Assembly (NCBI GenBank): GCA_033239525.1
Contig: BSYO01000036.1
Coordinates: forward strand, 5,726,126 to 5,790,125
Source: Nepenthes gracilis
Lineage: Eukaryota; Streptophyta; Magnoliopsida; Caryophyllales; Nepenthaceae
Length of the DNA: 64,000 nt
Reading direction: 5' to 3'
Part shown: piece after piece, positions 1 through 11,370 of the stretch
Layout of the letters: every line of letters starts with the position of its first letter
Numbering within the stretch: position 1 is the first letter of the stretch
Notes under the pieces: model-generated
Databases searched by the model: none
The model's input: the letters and a program-made list of their open reading frames with translations, nothing else
What the model was told of the DNA's origin: nothing
Program-made: the position numbers and the translations under genes

Positions 1-1606
1 ATAAACCCCGAACGTGAGTCCGTGTGCTGGGGGCAAAAGAATGAGTTCCAGAGGTTCCAAAATGATATGTGATCGTCTGAGGTATGAAATCTAGTCTCTC
101 TTGAGGATTTGGGATTGATTTATTGTGACTAAGGGAACTGGATCCCGTAGAAAATGGAAGCGAACTTGTGATGACTTGGATTAAGGGAATTGGGTCCCAT
201 TGGATATTGAGATCCGTGACGAGGAAGGAAGGGAGTCCACATTGTGCTTGAGATGATATGATCTCCTGGATGGAGACGTGTTTGATGATGTACTCTCCCG
301 GTTGGAGATGATTGTGATGGGAATGAGGTTTCCCAAGATATGATTGTGTGGCAAATGTGGATTTCCCTCTCCAAGTGTCGAACCTAACCCTGAAACTAGG
401 ACCCTGAGTCATATGGGTAGTGTTCTTTAGTGTACCATGTCCATCGTGGTGGGAACCCGAGGGATACTTGGCCACGTATTCGGCCGCTCGTGTGAGCGGG
501 TGATGTCCTGTGGGTACGCTTTAGGAAACTCTTTGTGGAAGGACGAGGATTGCCTCGGGACCCCGGGGGTGTGGGGTGTGTCGACACTACATATTGAGAT
601 GTAGTTGTCGGTGATGATTGTTGCATGGATGCAACCGAGGGTCGTGTGCTACCGATCAAAGTAGTAGCCGTGGCTTTAGAATGTGTAGCGAACACATTCC
701 TGTCCTCGTTCTCGCATCGTTGGTTAGTACGATCTACTAGCCGGGTCCGCAAAGATGATATAATAATGAAAGTGAATAATATCCAAACGATGAATCAAGT
801 GATTCAAGATTAACCATGTGATGAGAACAAGATGAACCCAATGATTCAAGATGGCGGTGAAAATCCAAATGAATCAGAAGAATGACAAATCCATGTGATC
901 GTGAGAACTGTAGGGATCGAGTGATCCCAGTTGCTTCCCATTCCCTGTCCTGTTCCTTGATTGGAGAGTGTGTGTATCCCCTCTCGTTTCAGTTCTTGTA
1001 CGTGTCTTGGAGGGGTGTTTATGATTTCATTTGCTGAGCTATTGGCTCACTCTTGCTATTGTTGTCTTCTTTTCAGATGAGAACACTTAGCCGACGTCGG
1101 ATAGATAGAGCAAGGAGAGACTTGCTTGATGAGATTGGCTGGACGGCGTGTGATCAGAAGATCGGGACATATAGTTGGATCGGATATTGGACAGCCACTT
1201 GCGTTGAGCGTGGCTCATTATTGTTATTTTATGGTTTTATTATGCTTCCGCAGATGTATGATGATTGTGTTATGCTTCCGCGTCTGTATATTTATGTTTG
1301 GAGTTTTGTTTAATTAGATGGCATCTCTCTAGATCCAGTACTGTAGGTTGTGTACTGTGTTGGAGCCATGAATGATATGGCAGTATTGTGATCCTGTGTG
1401 GCGTGTTGTAGGCTTTGAGTTAAGCCTTTTGTTTAGATGTGTGCTTGTTGCAGGATATTTTAAGCAGGTTGTATTTTTGGTTTTCGTCCCGATTGCAGAG
1501 AAACTCTGCCGGATTTTCGGTAGAGTCCATAGGTTAATTATGGGCTCTAGGGTGTGTTTAGGCATTGACGGAGGTTATTCAATGGAGAATAATCCGTTCC
1601 GTCACA
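1..1606 (+). repeat. 5' LTR of element 1 (partial)
   Basis: Corresponds base for base to 6081-7690 with about 20 small differences, mostly short indels and substitutions. It ends in CGTCACA. Short open frames here are not conserved as protein between copies and are not genes. Confidence 0.88.
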
Positions 1607-1608
1607 GT

Positions 1609-1619
1609 TGGTATCAGAG
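1609..1619 (+). other. Primer binding site (initiator Met tRNA)
   Basis: TGGTATCAGAG lies two bases after the end of the 5' LTR. It matches the start of the standard plant primer site complementary to the 3' end of initiator methionine tRNA. Element 2 has TAGTATCAGA and element 3 TGGTATCAAAG at the same place. Confidence 0.85.
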
Positions 1620-4600
1620 AATAAGAGAGATGCCTAGGTTTGATCTGAATCATATGCGGAAGCTTAGGTTTGATAAAGATTGATCGTTTTCGCGAATGAA
1701 GGCCTGTGAGGACTGAGTTAGTCCGGGTAGTTTTGGTTACCCCAGTCCTAGAACTTCGACTAGCGCTAAGTTAGAAGCGATAATTTAATTCGGATGGCTA
1801 GCCTACACGTCCTAGCTTGTGTTCTAGGAGTGGCTTGATCCGAATTGTTTCGGTTTCAAGAAAATATTAGTAGCGGCTCCTAGATGGGGACTACTAGTAT
1901 TGGATTGCCGACTGTAGGTCAAGAGAAAGATGGTGTGTTGAGACACCTAAGTAGTCGAATTTGACTAGTATCAATTGGGACCTTGGACTGATCAGGGTGG
2001 ATTCAAGGCCTTGGATAATTAATCTCGGTTTGAGGTTTAAGTTTGACTGGTTCTCGGTTGAAGTCCTTGGATCGGTACCTTGCTTCGAAGGGTTGCTAGA
2101 CCAACCTAGGAAGCGTGATGAATTGGGTGAAGTTAAGTTTGGGCATATGAAGCTCTAGGTTGAAAATTCATGAAGTGTCTAGACTTGTGGGCAGTCTAGA
2201 TCCTTAAGATTGAGATGTGGATTTTGAGGTTGAAGATATCGTTGTGGTGACCCCATGTCTGATAGAAGACACGGCGTGCTGCCCCGTGATAGATAGGAAG
2301 TGAAGTTGACCTCGGGTGGTTGACGTGAGAAAGATCTTGGGTCTCGAGGATTAAGAAATATGGTCCCATGTATTATGGAAGCTTCTTGAATTGATGTTGG
2401 TGTCAATGAGACTCTTGGGAGCGTGTCTCAATAGTGGACAGTCCAATCGTAAGATTTAAGGATATCTTTAGTCCTGGTCAGGTGGTGAAAAGGTTTGGTG
2501 TTTTAAATCGAAGTCCTAAGGTATGAACCCAAATGTTAGTGCCACCTGTCGTGGCGAGATGTGAGGTTCTTGGGTTTATTATTGTGATCTGATGTTGTCT
2601 TGAGGATTCCAAACCCATGTTGGGATTGTGGTTGAGATTGTGTAATTGGGAGGATCTAGGCTTGGCGGTAATGTCAAGAGCGACCTAGTATTCAGAAAGG
2701 CGAAAGGAAATATGGCAGCAGCTATTCACGGATGAATCTTGGACGAATGCCTTTCTGAAGAGATTTTGGAAACTAGGATCTAAGTTATAGATAGTACGGG
2801 TGTTGGATTGAGGATGGTTGTATCCTCTGATCTTGGAGTGAAGAAATCCAGCACCGTAGGATCAGAGTTCGGCGGTGATGGTGCATGCGGAAATTTGTGG
2901 ATTGCCGAGTTGGGAGATGAAATTTCCCAAGCGTGATGTCACAGCACGTGCTTCTTAGGGACCCCGAGTACGTTTATGGTTTTGTGATTCGAGGGATTAA
3001 GGATCTAGGTCTTATACAAGTGGTATCGAGGTTGTGATACCCTTGGTGGTTGTGAATATAATTGGTTGGGTTAACTTGAATCGTCTTGTGGTGTCAATCT
3101 TGTCGTGACGTTTAAATGATTCGGTCAGTAAGTTATCGGATTGATTGCCTAGTAATTGAATTGTGCAATTTTGGGTATGAACTTGAGATAGTTAAAGTGT
3201 TAAGCCATGATCTCGATCTTAATAGTAGTTCGGTGGGACGAACTCAAAGTGCTAATTTGGTCGGATTGGTAAAAGATAACATCCGACCATCGGGTTGTGG
3301 GATTTGGAGCATGAGTTTGAATTGATCGAGGTATCAAGAAATTGATATCGTCTTTCTTGTAAATCAATTGATCGAGGATGTTATCGAAAGGGAAGAGTCG
3401 GTCGAGTTATCTTATGATCGGTAATTCGAGGTCATATCGAATCAATGCCAACCGTTGAGGATTTTAGGTAGGGCCGTGGAAGTATCGGCTTTGGTACTAT
3501 GGTTGAATATTTCAGAACCTTTGAGGTAAATAGATGGACCGATAAGGTGGTTCACGAATTTCAAAATTGGCTAGGAGATTAATGTTGGATGATCAGGCTT
3601 TGCGGATGGATGGGCATAGTCCGTGAGCCGTCGTGAAGACTTGATGAATTTTAAGATCGATCTGGGTCGTAATGGGACCGTTGTGGATCAATAGGAGTTG
3701 TAGCCCCGACGGTATCCGGGTCAAGGAAACGGTCACTGTAAGTCCAGAAAACGCCGTTTGGGTCTTGTTGGATCGATGGCGTTTCATGAAGTATTATGAG
3801 ATGATCTTTCGACCACGTCTGGGTCGATGTTGAAGTAGCTTCATGTGATAATCAGGGAATTTCAAGGATATCGATGGTGTGTGCAATCATCTTTGATCTA
3901 ATTGGATAGGGTGATTGATGTTCGTGACATTGGGTTGACCCCTAATGGGTCCGATGAGTTCTCGTGGAAAGTAATATCTTTGAGATAAGTGGGGGAGGAG
4001 TTCAGGATTAGCGTCACCCTCCCACGTGTACGTCGGAAATTGGCCATTGAGGTTTTCTTTTGAAAACTCAGGAGTATTGTCTTCGGAGATAGGAAGATGA
4101 TCATATGGCCTTGCATGTGGTTAGATTTGTCTAAAGGTTGAGAAGTGAACATCGGTGTCTTCCTTGCGAAGTCGGGCATCAATGTTGGAAATTGATGCTG
4201 CGAGTTTTTGGACTTGTATGTCTTTGAAGTTTCATAGGTAATGTGAAAGTTACATCGCTAGTAAGTCCAATTGATTGGGTGAGAAAATGTCGTGATCTTC
4301 TTTGGAAGTTAGAATCGTATTCGGTTTTGGTCGGTTGGCTCGTTGATATGCCAACGGGATCTTGAGGTTGCTAAGTGATCGGAATTTTGAGATCTGGGGC
4401 AAGAATGAAGGTCTTGTCAACTTTTTGGGCAATTGTTATGATTGTATTGTAGTAATTTAATGATTTGAGGATTAATCGAGTGCGCGGGGTAAGCGTTGTG
4501 GGCCCGTGGCCCGAGAGATTCTCGAATAAGGTTGAGGCTCTAGTGACCGATTTCTTTCGAGGCATGAAATGAATTCAAGTGAAAGGTCATTGATCCGTTG

Positions 4601-4885
4601 GAAGTGTCGGATTGAGTTGGAAGATGTCCGGCATGGTTGAAGGTCACTTTTGAAATTTGGAGAATCGTTATGAGGTCTTCCTTGTATCGATGGATGAGAG
4701 AATTGATAAGTGACCGGATTGGGCCGTTTTGAAAGGCTAAGGATTTGTTTTGTGACGAGAACAAGGACGATTCCAATCCTTGAGGATCTAAAATAGGCGT
4801 TGTCCGAGGATGATTTCAGTCTTTGAGGAGTTCATCTCAGATTTGGGAGTTTGAGGCTTGTTAAATTTCGGGGACGAAATTTTAT

Positions 4886-4899
4886 AAGTGGGGGAGAAT
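4886..4899 (+). other. Polypurine tract of element 1
   Basis: AAGTGGGGGAGAAT immediately precedes TGTGAGG, the first bases of the 3' LTR. This is the plus-strand primer position in LTR elements. Confidence 0.82.
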
Positions 4900-5277
4900 T
4901 GTGAGGTTCCGGATTTGTGAACCCGACAATTATGAGGTGATTAGTATGTTAATGATCAATACTAATCTCATGGGATGATTAAGGTTGGATATCGGAAGAA
5001 AAATCGAAATTACTCGGGTCCGGGCCTGCTGGAGCCGCGCCGTGAGCTTGCGCTGCTTGGGCGCTCGAGCCGTGGCTCGAGCGGTGGCCGGCAGAGCACG
5101 GCCGCTCGCCCCGCTCGCCCGGCCGCGAGCGGCGGCGCGCAGAATAAAACTTCGCCGCGTCTCTCTCTCGTTCATTTCGCACGGGCCGTGGGTTTTTCTA
5201 GAGAGAGAGAGAGCGCGATTCTAGAGAGAGAAGAAGGGAGATCGAGCCCGGGAGTCCGATTCCGCCCGAAAGCCAGG

Positions 5278-5285
5278 TATAAAGG
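5278..5285 (+). promoter_or_regulatory. LTR promoter TATA box
   Basis: TATAAAGG about 380 bp into the 3' LTR, after a GC-rich block. The same octamer is kept in both LTRs of element 2 (reverse strand, 25117-25124 and 30500-30507). It implies U3 of about 0.4 kb and an R-U5 leader of roughly 2.4 kb. Confidence 0.6.
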
Positions 5286-5579
5286 TGAAAGCACGCGTCG
5301 AGGCAAGTGTTCTCATACCCACTTCTCGTTCTCTTTCGATATTTTGTGTATTTTCGTTGGGTATTTTGTGTCGATACCCACGGGGAATGTTAGGATATTG
5401 AAAACCCATGCCTTGAGGTCCATGAAAATGTGGTTAGTTGTCCGATTCGTGTCCGATTCGCCCGGGTGATTTGCGCCGGAACCCTAACCTACGGGATTTT
5501 GGGGATTACCCATTTCCCGGCCCCGTATCATGAAATTGACCCCAAAATTGGAAAGCCCACGTCCCAAATATGAACATAT

Positions 5580-5990
5580 GTCGGCCGCTGGTCCGATCTC
5601 GCACGTTTGGACCCGTTCGCGGCGCCCGAGCCCATTAAAGGGGCGTCATACTGTTCACCCGAGACCGGAGGTGGATTTTGCGTGTTTCCACCTTCGTGAG
5701 ATGATGAAAGAACCCTAGAATATGAATACCCGTGTCCCAATTGTGTGTATATATCGACCGGATGCTGAATCTCGCAAGATTTGACCCGCTCGTGGCATCC
5801 GGGAGCCTTGATAGTTTTCGTTGTGGATAATCCGTAAATGAATGGGAAGTTGTGTACTTCCACCCTCGTGACAAGTAAATCGAACCCCAATTGTGTAATC
5901 CTGTGTACAGGAGTACGTACGAATCCACCGGACGTCCGATCTCCAAGTATTGAACCGTGTTCGGCGTCCGGGTGTCCAAAGAGTAATCCG
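5580..5990 (+). repeat. Three ~170-bp hairpin-bearing units in the LTR leader
   Basis: Three diverged direct repeats spaced about 170 bp. Unit 2 has the arms CCGGATGC/GCATCCGG (5758-5765 and 5795-5802). Unit 3 has CCGGACG/CGTCCGG (5928-5934 and 5965-5971). Unit 1 has GCCGC/GCGGC (5584-5588 and 5619-5623). Units 1 and 2 each have a second small hairpin: GGTGGA/TCCACC (5670-5692) and GGAAGT/ACTTCC (5845-5861). The same arrangement is present in element 2. Confidence 0.65.
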
Positions 5991-7141
5991 ATAATGTTCA
6001 CCCAAAACGAAATGAGAAATGCAAAGTGATATGCGATCATAATTGTAATGAAAGTAACGTTTAAATGATTAAACGTAAATATAAACCCCGAACGTGAGTC
6101 CGTGTGCTGGGGGCAAAAGAATGAGTTCCAGAGGTTCCAAAATGATATGTGATCGTCTGAGGTATGAAATCTAGTCTCTCTTGAGGATTTGGGATTGATT
6201 TATTGTGACTAAGGGAACTGGATCCCGTAGAAAATGGAAGCGAACTTGTGATGACTTGGATTAAGGGAATTGGGTCCCAATGGATATTGAGATCCGTGAC
6301 GAGGAAGGAAGGGAGTCCACATTGTGCTTGAGATGATATGATCTCCTGGATGGAGACGTGTTTGATGATGTACTCTCCCGGTTGGAGATGATTGTGATGG
6401 GAATGAGGTTTCCCAAGATATGATTGTGTGGCAAATGTGGATTTCCCTCTCCAAGTGTCGAACCTAACCCTGAAACTAGGACCCTGAGTCATATGGGTAG
6501 TGTTCTTTAGTGTACCATGTCCATCGTGGTGGGAACCCGAGGGATACTTGGCCACGTATTCCGGCCGCTCGTGTGAGCGGGTGATGTCTGTGGTACGCTT
6601 TAGGAAACTACTGTGGAAGGACGAGGATTGCCCTGGACCCCGGGGGTGTGGGGTGTGTCGACACTACATATTGAGATGTAGTTGTCAGTGATGATTGTTG
6701 CATGGATGCAACCGAGGGTCGTGTGCTACCGACCGAAAGTAGTAGCCGTGGCTTTAGAATGTGTAGCGAACACATTCCTGTCCTCGTTCTCTCGCATCGT
6801 TGGTTAGTACGATCTACTAGCCGGGGTCCGCAAAGATGATATAATAATGAAAGTGAATAATATCCAAACGATGAATCAAGTGATTCAAGATTAACCATGT
6901 GATGAGAACAGTATGAACCCAATGATTCAAGATGAGCAGTGAAAATCCAAATGAATCAGAAGAATGACAAATCCATGTGATCGTGAGAACCTGTAGGGAT
7001 CGAGTGATCCCGATTTGCTTCCCATTCCCCGTCTGTTCCTTGATTGAGAGTGTGTGTATCCCCTCTCGTTTCAGTTCTTGTACGTGTCTTGGAGGGGTGT
7101 TTATGATTTCATTTGCTGAGCTATTGGCTCACTCTTGCTAT

Positions 7142-7161
7142 TGTTGTCTTCTTTTCAGATG
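7142..7161 (+). promoter_or_regulatory. Splice-acceptor-like site in LTR (Y tract, CAG, ATGAGA)
   Basis: A pyrimidine-rich run ending in TTTTCAG is followed at once by ATGAGAACAC. The same site is at 1062-1081 in the 5' LTR and, in reverse, in element 2 (about 23262-23285) and in both LTRs of element 3 (about 49690-49705 and 54920-54940). Conservation across otherwise diverged LTRs suggests a function, possibly splicing of a long leader. This is inference. Confidence 0.4.
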
Positions 7162-7690
7162 AGAACACTTAGCCGACGTCGGATAGATAGAGCAAGGAGA
7201 GACTTGCTTGATGAGATCGGGTTTGGACGGCGTGTGATCGAGAAGATCGGGACATATAGTTGGATCGGATATTGGACAGCCACTTGCGTTGAGCGTGGCT
7301 CATTATTGTTATTTTATGGTTTTATTATGCTTCCGCAGATGTATGATGATTGTGTTATGCTTCCGTCTCGTATATTTATGTTTGGAGTTTTGTTTAATTA
7401 GATGGCATCTCTCTAGATCCAGTACTGTAGGTTGTGTACTGTGTTGGAGCCATGAATGATATGGCAGTATTGTGATCCTGTGTGGCGTGTTGTAGGCTTT
7501 GAGTTAAGCCTTTTGTTTAGATGTGTGCTTGTTGCAGGATATTTTAAGCATGTTGTATTTTTGGTTTTCGTCCAGTTGCAGAGGAAACTCTGCCGGATTT
7601 TCGGTAGAGTCCATAGGTTAATTATGGGCTCTAGGGTGTGTTTAGGCATTGACGGAGGTTATTCAATGGAGAATAATCCGTTCCGTCACA

Positions 7691-9611
7691 GTATCGATGT
7701 CACTGGTTTAAAGGAATAAAATATGAAAACGTGAGTTTAGAACTCAACAAGTATTATATATATATATAAACAGTGCATATAAATCAGAGGGAATGGATAA
7801 CACAATACAACTATGTAAAATATAAAATACAAGGTGCGTAAAATCCATAAAAATTGAGAAATAATCTCATATTAAATCGTCCCTCCGGGACACAATTATA
7901 TAAATCGCGATCCAATAAATCTTGTAAACAATATCATATCATATGATCCGAGATCATATAGGCCACAACCGTCACCACATTCATGGGGAATACATACTAT
8001 CGTCTGAATCCAAATCTTATAATACAGAAATTAAGAGAAGACCGCCGAAACTAAAACATAAATCAAAATTCATTTTGGGTTTATCACATATTTATACATA
8101 TGAGACATTCCTATCACCCAACTATAGGCCAATCAGTATATCTCAAAATCATCCTCCACTCAAATACATGTAGAAATATAAAATATGCATGAAATCGAAG
8201 AACCAAAGATCAATAATACCAACTTGAGGAAGGGTTACCCTCGTACAGTAATCATGGCTATATCAGTTGCGATTTAAGTCAGCAGCTCAAGGCTCAACTA
8301 CAGTTTAGGCCAATAGCTCAAGGCTATCCATGTACTCTGTCTCCCATAGATTAGGAACTTGCTCGCTATATTTTACCACCCATGACTTTGGATGTAATAT
8401 CAAGTTTTAGTTATATATATTAGGATGTCCGAATATATTAGTTTTCTATCAATTCCTTACGATGGTTCTCATTTAAATACACAATGGGGTAGGTCAACTA
8501 CTGAATGCCTCAACCTTCCTACCAGCAGAAGGGGGCCACATCATATACATCCCCATCAGGACTAAGCCTCTCCGTCGGGAGCGGTACCAATATCTCATAC
8601 CTCGGATAACATATAACGACTTATCGAGTCTCGGACCACCATAGTCCCTTAGTGACCCCGCTTCTGACAGCATGTATAATTAATGCAAGGCCTGGTTTAT
8701 GGTTCCATAACATACGGACACACAAATATATACATATACTGTCCAAGTGTCCAAAAACCCTCCAAATCATAAATACCCATGTAAAACTACCGTATGACCA
8801 GTAAAACATACATGTATGTACATAATTAATAAATTGAGTATATATAAAAATACATGCATGTTAGTAAAATCTTCAACAGTAGTCAAAATATATTAGAAAT
8901 TAAATCAGACCAAGAATAAGGCTAGAGGATAATTGCCTTAACATTATACTCTACGGATCTGAAGAAAGGATATCCCAAAATACCCGAATCAGGCCCTCTC
9001 TCTCTCAGCCACCATGCGCAGCCCCCCGCGCCTTTGCCACCGCTCCACCACCGCGTTGCCTCACGTGGCCATCACCGGCCTCCCTAACATCACCCCATTG
9101 GCGCTGGCACTGGCGCCGTTGCCCAGCCATCCCTCTTTCTCTTCGCACGGCTTCTCTCTCTACGTAACATTGCCCGCATCGCGCCACACCATGCCACCTC
9201 AGCCCGCAAATGCTGCGGCCTCACTAGCGACAACCGTCATCGCCACTCGCCTATGCCTCAGCACCACATCCTTCCCCTCCCTTCTCCTCCCTCTCTGCGC
9301 AAAACCCTAATCTCCTACACTCTCTCTCCTCGACTCCCTCTCTGCTCCCATACTTTTCTTTTTCCTCTTTTTTTAATTATATTATTATTATTGTTGTTGT
9401 TGTTGTTATTGTTGTTATTATTATATCCTTTTATTATATTCTAAAATCCAATAAGTATTCGAATAACAGTACAAGCGCACCTCGAACGCCAGTCCGCAAT
9501 TCTGATCATTCTTTAAAATTTTATAATATTTTAATTTATTTTTACCACATCCAAAATACTCAAAATAATAATAAATATTAAAATAATACAGATAGGATCC
9601 GAAATATTACA
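7691..9611 (-). repeat. Older LTR of a second family, probably solo, cut by element 1
   Basis: On the - strand it starts TGTAATATTTCGGATCC at 9611 and is colinear with the LTR at 38147 onwards, matching over the AT-rich start, a GC-rich block (9000-9310 here), and the body (for example 7930-8110 against 39430-39660). No polypurine tract lies beyond 9611, so there is no attached internal region on that side. Element 1 adjoins it at 7690/7691 and appears to have inserted into it. Confidence 0.72.
9378..9424. repeat. TTA/TTG microsatellite
   Basis: Runs of ATT and GTT triplets inside the older LTR. Simple sequence, no coding value. Confidence 0.8.
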
Positions 9612-11370
9612 TAAAAAGCCTAGGCAAGTTAGCATTAACTACTAAATTTCCATCATGGACTAGAGAAAATAAAATGTTGGTTATAGAGAGAACAGTACAT
9701 TTGAGAAGCATCCCACCCTTCTCCCACCCCCCAAAAAATTAAAAAAGCAAATAACTTATAGAAAATAGAAAAATAGATGCACAGAAAACCTCATAATGTG
9801 AAGGTGCATATGCAATTGAAATACAATCATATAGTTGTGAGAGTTTTCTTTGAACCACTTAAACTTAGTCATTCTCAATGCAATAAGTACTTACCAAGAA
9901 AACCTTAAGCACTTAGATATGGACATTTATAACTTAGTGATTTTCCAAGAGAGAGGCTGGGGAGGAGTCATTGACATATCTCTCTTCTGTTGGCTTGTAA
10001 AGTTTGGCAAAACTGACATAATGCAGTTGGCTATATTTCTTAACATAAATGTCTGTGATACGAAGCCGGCAACAAAATGTTCAAAACCTAACAAACATAG
10101 TAGTTTATTTTTAAAATAGGCAACTGTCCATGCAATGCTTTCAATAGTTATTTAAACTGAATGTCTGGATATCAGTTTAGTGTAAGTCTTGGTACAATGG
10201 TAAGGTAGATTCATTACAATTAGGTGTTCATAAGCGACTAGAAATTACCTTTTTGCTACCTGCTTGTATTTGGCCTTCTCTTAAGTCCACAATGCATTCT
10301 ACATCTGGCCACCTCTCATGTCAGTATAGGTATACAGCCAGTTGTTTGTGCATGCCAAGTTTGGTTTCTAGGTATCCTATTACAGCATAATGTTACAAAA
10401 ATAGATGTTTGGGTCTGGCCACCACTAAACTTTGAAGTTTGTGTAGATGAAATCACTTAGGGCCATAAAGTTGTCTGACTTCAACTACACTAGGCATTTC
10501 CATTTTTTCCAAATTCAACTATACATGTTTGAACGTTGTTGCCTTTGTATAGCCAATCCAATAGGGACGCATTTGTGGAAACTCAAGCATAGATGTTTAT
10601 GTTGTAACTGGTAACATGGACATTTGGTAAGATTATGTTAGGTCCATGTCTGACAAGCATGTAGAAGTTTGAGAGTCACACATTCATCGGGAGCATGGCA
10701 TTTTTGTCATCTATGTTACTTCGTAGACTATTCTATAGAGTAATAGTAGCCCATTCAAAAATTCTTGAAATCCCAACTTATGCATCAGAGCTATAACTCT
10801 GCTAGTGGCGAGAACATCTATATGATTTGCAAACATGTAATATTTTGTGACTTCTCTTACATGAGTCAAATGAGATCCACCTCTTTTTGACAAACAATTG
10901 CGTTATCTGGAATAAATGGCCATATTGATGCATAATCAAGTCTTTATGTAAGTTCAAAACATACAATTTGTTTTGCTAGAGGAGATGTTTGAAAGATATA
11001 CAATTAAAGTAACTTTTCTTAGATGGCTATAAGATGACAAGGCCATTTCTTTGCTCCATGATATGCTTATCAAGTTGTTTAATCAATAAATTGATGCAAG
11101 AGTTCAATCAACCAAGGGTTCATTTGCTAGTCTAAATTCAGTGTAATTAAGGAGATTCCATAGGGTACAAATATTGGGATATGAATTCCATAAAATTGTT
11201 AATTGTGCCATGAGAGATTGCATAAATTTTGACTCAAAATAGATAGATAAAATGTCATATTAAAACAAATATATAAAAACTAACCATATAATATTATCAT
11301 TGTGGTAACATTAAACGTTTAGAACAATTTCTAAAAAAGAAGGTATACAAACTCCAAACTCTCTCTTCTA
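9612..11370. other. Intergenic stretch, 3' flank of the kinase gene
   Basis: I see no supported gene here. An 89-codon open frame at 9850-10119 and a 60-codon one at 10711-10893 have no family I recognise; they may be decayed transposon sequence. The last 100 bases would contain the 3' UTR of the receptor-kinase gene on the - strand. Confidence 0.5.

Larger units (their letters stand above)
1607..4899 (+). other. Non-coding internal region of element 1
   Basis: About 3.3 kb between the LTRs with no retroviral protein that I recognise in any frame; the short open frames are chance. Blocks of it are alignable with the internal regions of elements 2 and 3, for example around 1960-2160 against 27630-27830 (reverse). 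The last 40 bases, with TTCGGGGACGAAAT followed by the purine tract, resemble the end of Ty3/gypsy elements, which suggests derivation from an autonomous gypsy parent. Confidence 0.75.
1..7690 (+). mobile_element. Non-coding LTR retrotransposon, element 1 (left end outside window)
   Basis: Positions 1-1606 recur almost unchanged at 6081-7690, so these are two LTRs of one element whose first LTR is cut by the window edge. The first LTR ends ...CGTCACA and is followed after two bases by TGGTATCAGAG, the usual initiator-Met tRNA primer site. The second LTR begins TGTGAGG directly after a purine tract. The 3.3-kb internal region has no gag, protease, RT or integrase that I can recognise, so the element is non-autonomous (LARD-like). 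Elements 2 and 3 in this window belong to the same family. Its right flank GTATC would be one half of a 5-bp target duplication; the other half lies outside the window. Confidence 0.88.
4900..7690 (+). repeat. 3' LTR of element 1
   Basis: A 2791-bp LTR bounded by TGTGAGG...CGTCACA. In order it contains a GC-rich block (about 5020-5160), GA-rich microsatellite stretches, a TATA box at 5278, three diverged units of about 170 bp with hairpins (5580-5990), and the part repeated at the left edge of the window. No protein-coding content is supported. Confidence 0.88.

Noticed and set aside
129..752. Long open frames within LTRs (for example 5528-6040, 6061-6555, 29342-30076 and their equivalents)
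   Set aside because: They lie in LTRs, overlap on both strands, and are shifted by small indels between copies; no known domain. Nucleotide similarity between LTRs explains the recurring peptides.
1077..1313. ORF beginning MRTLSRRRIDRARRD in the LTR of element 1 as a small conserved protein
   Set aside because: In element 2 the same place shifts frame and stops after about a dozen codons, so coding is not conserved; only the preceding acceptor-like site is.
4975..5469. 164-codon ORF in the GC-rich LTR block
   Set aside because: GC-rich low-complexity Arg/Ala/Ser composition with competing frames on both strands; it covers the TATA box and is not kept in element 2.
9014..9310. 98-codon Pro/Ser/Thr-rich ORF
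   Set aside because: Lies in the GC-rich block of an LTR; composition follows base content and the equivalent block at 38230 has no such frame.
7691..9611. CRISPR-like or bacterial mobile features
   Set aside because: Direct repeats here are LTRs and satellites; nothing bacterial in codon use, gene spacing or repeats.
9850..10119. 89-codon ORF in the 3' flank of the kinase gene as a gene
   Set aside because: No recognisable family, no good start context or neighbours; probably chance in decayed sequence.
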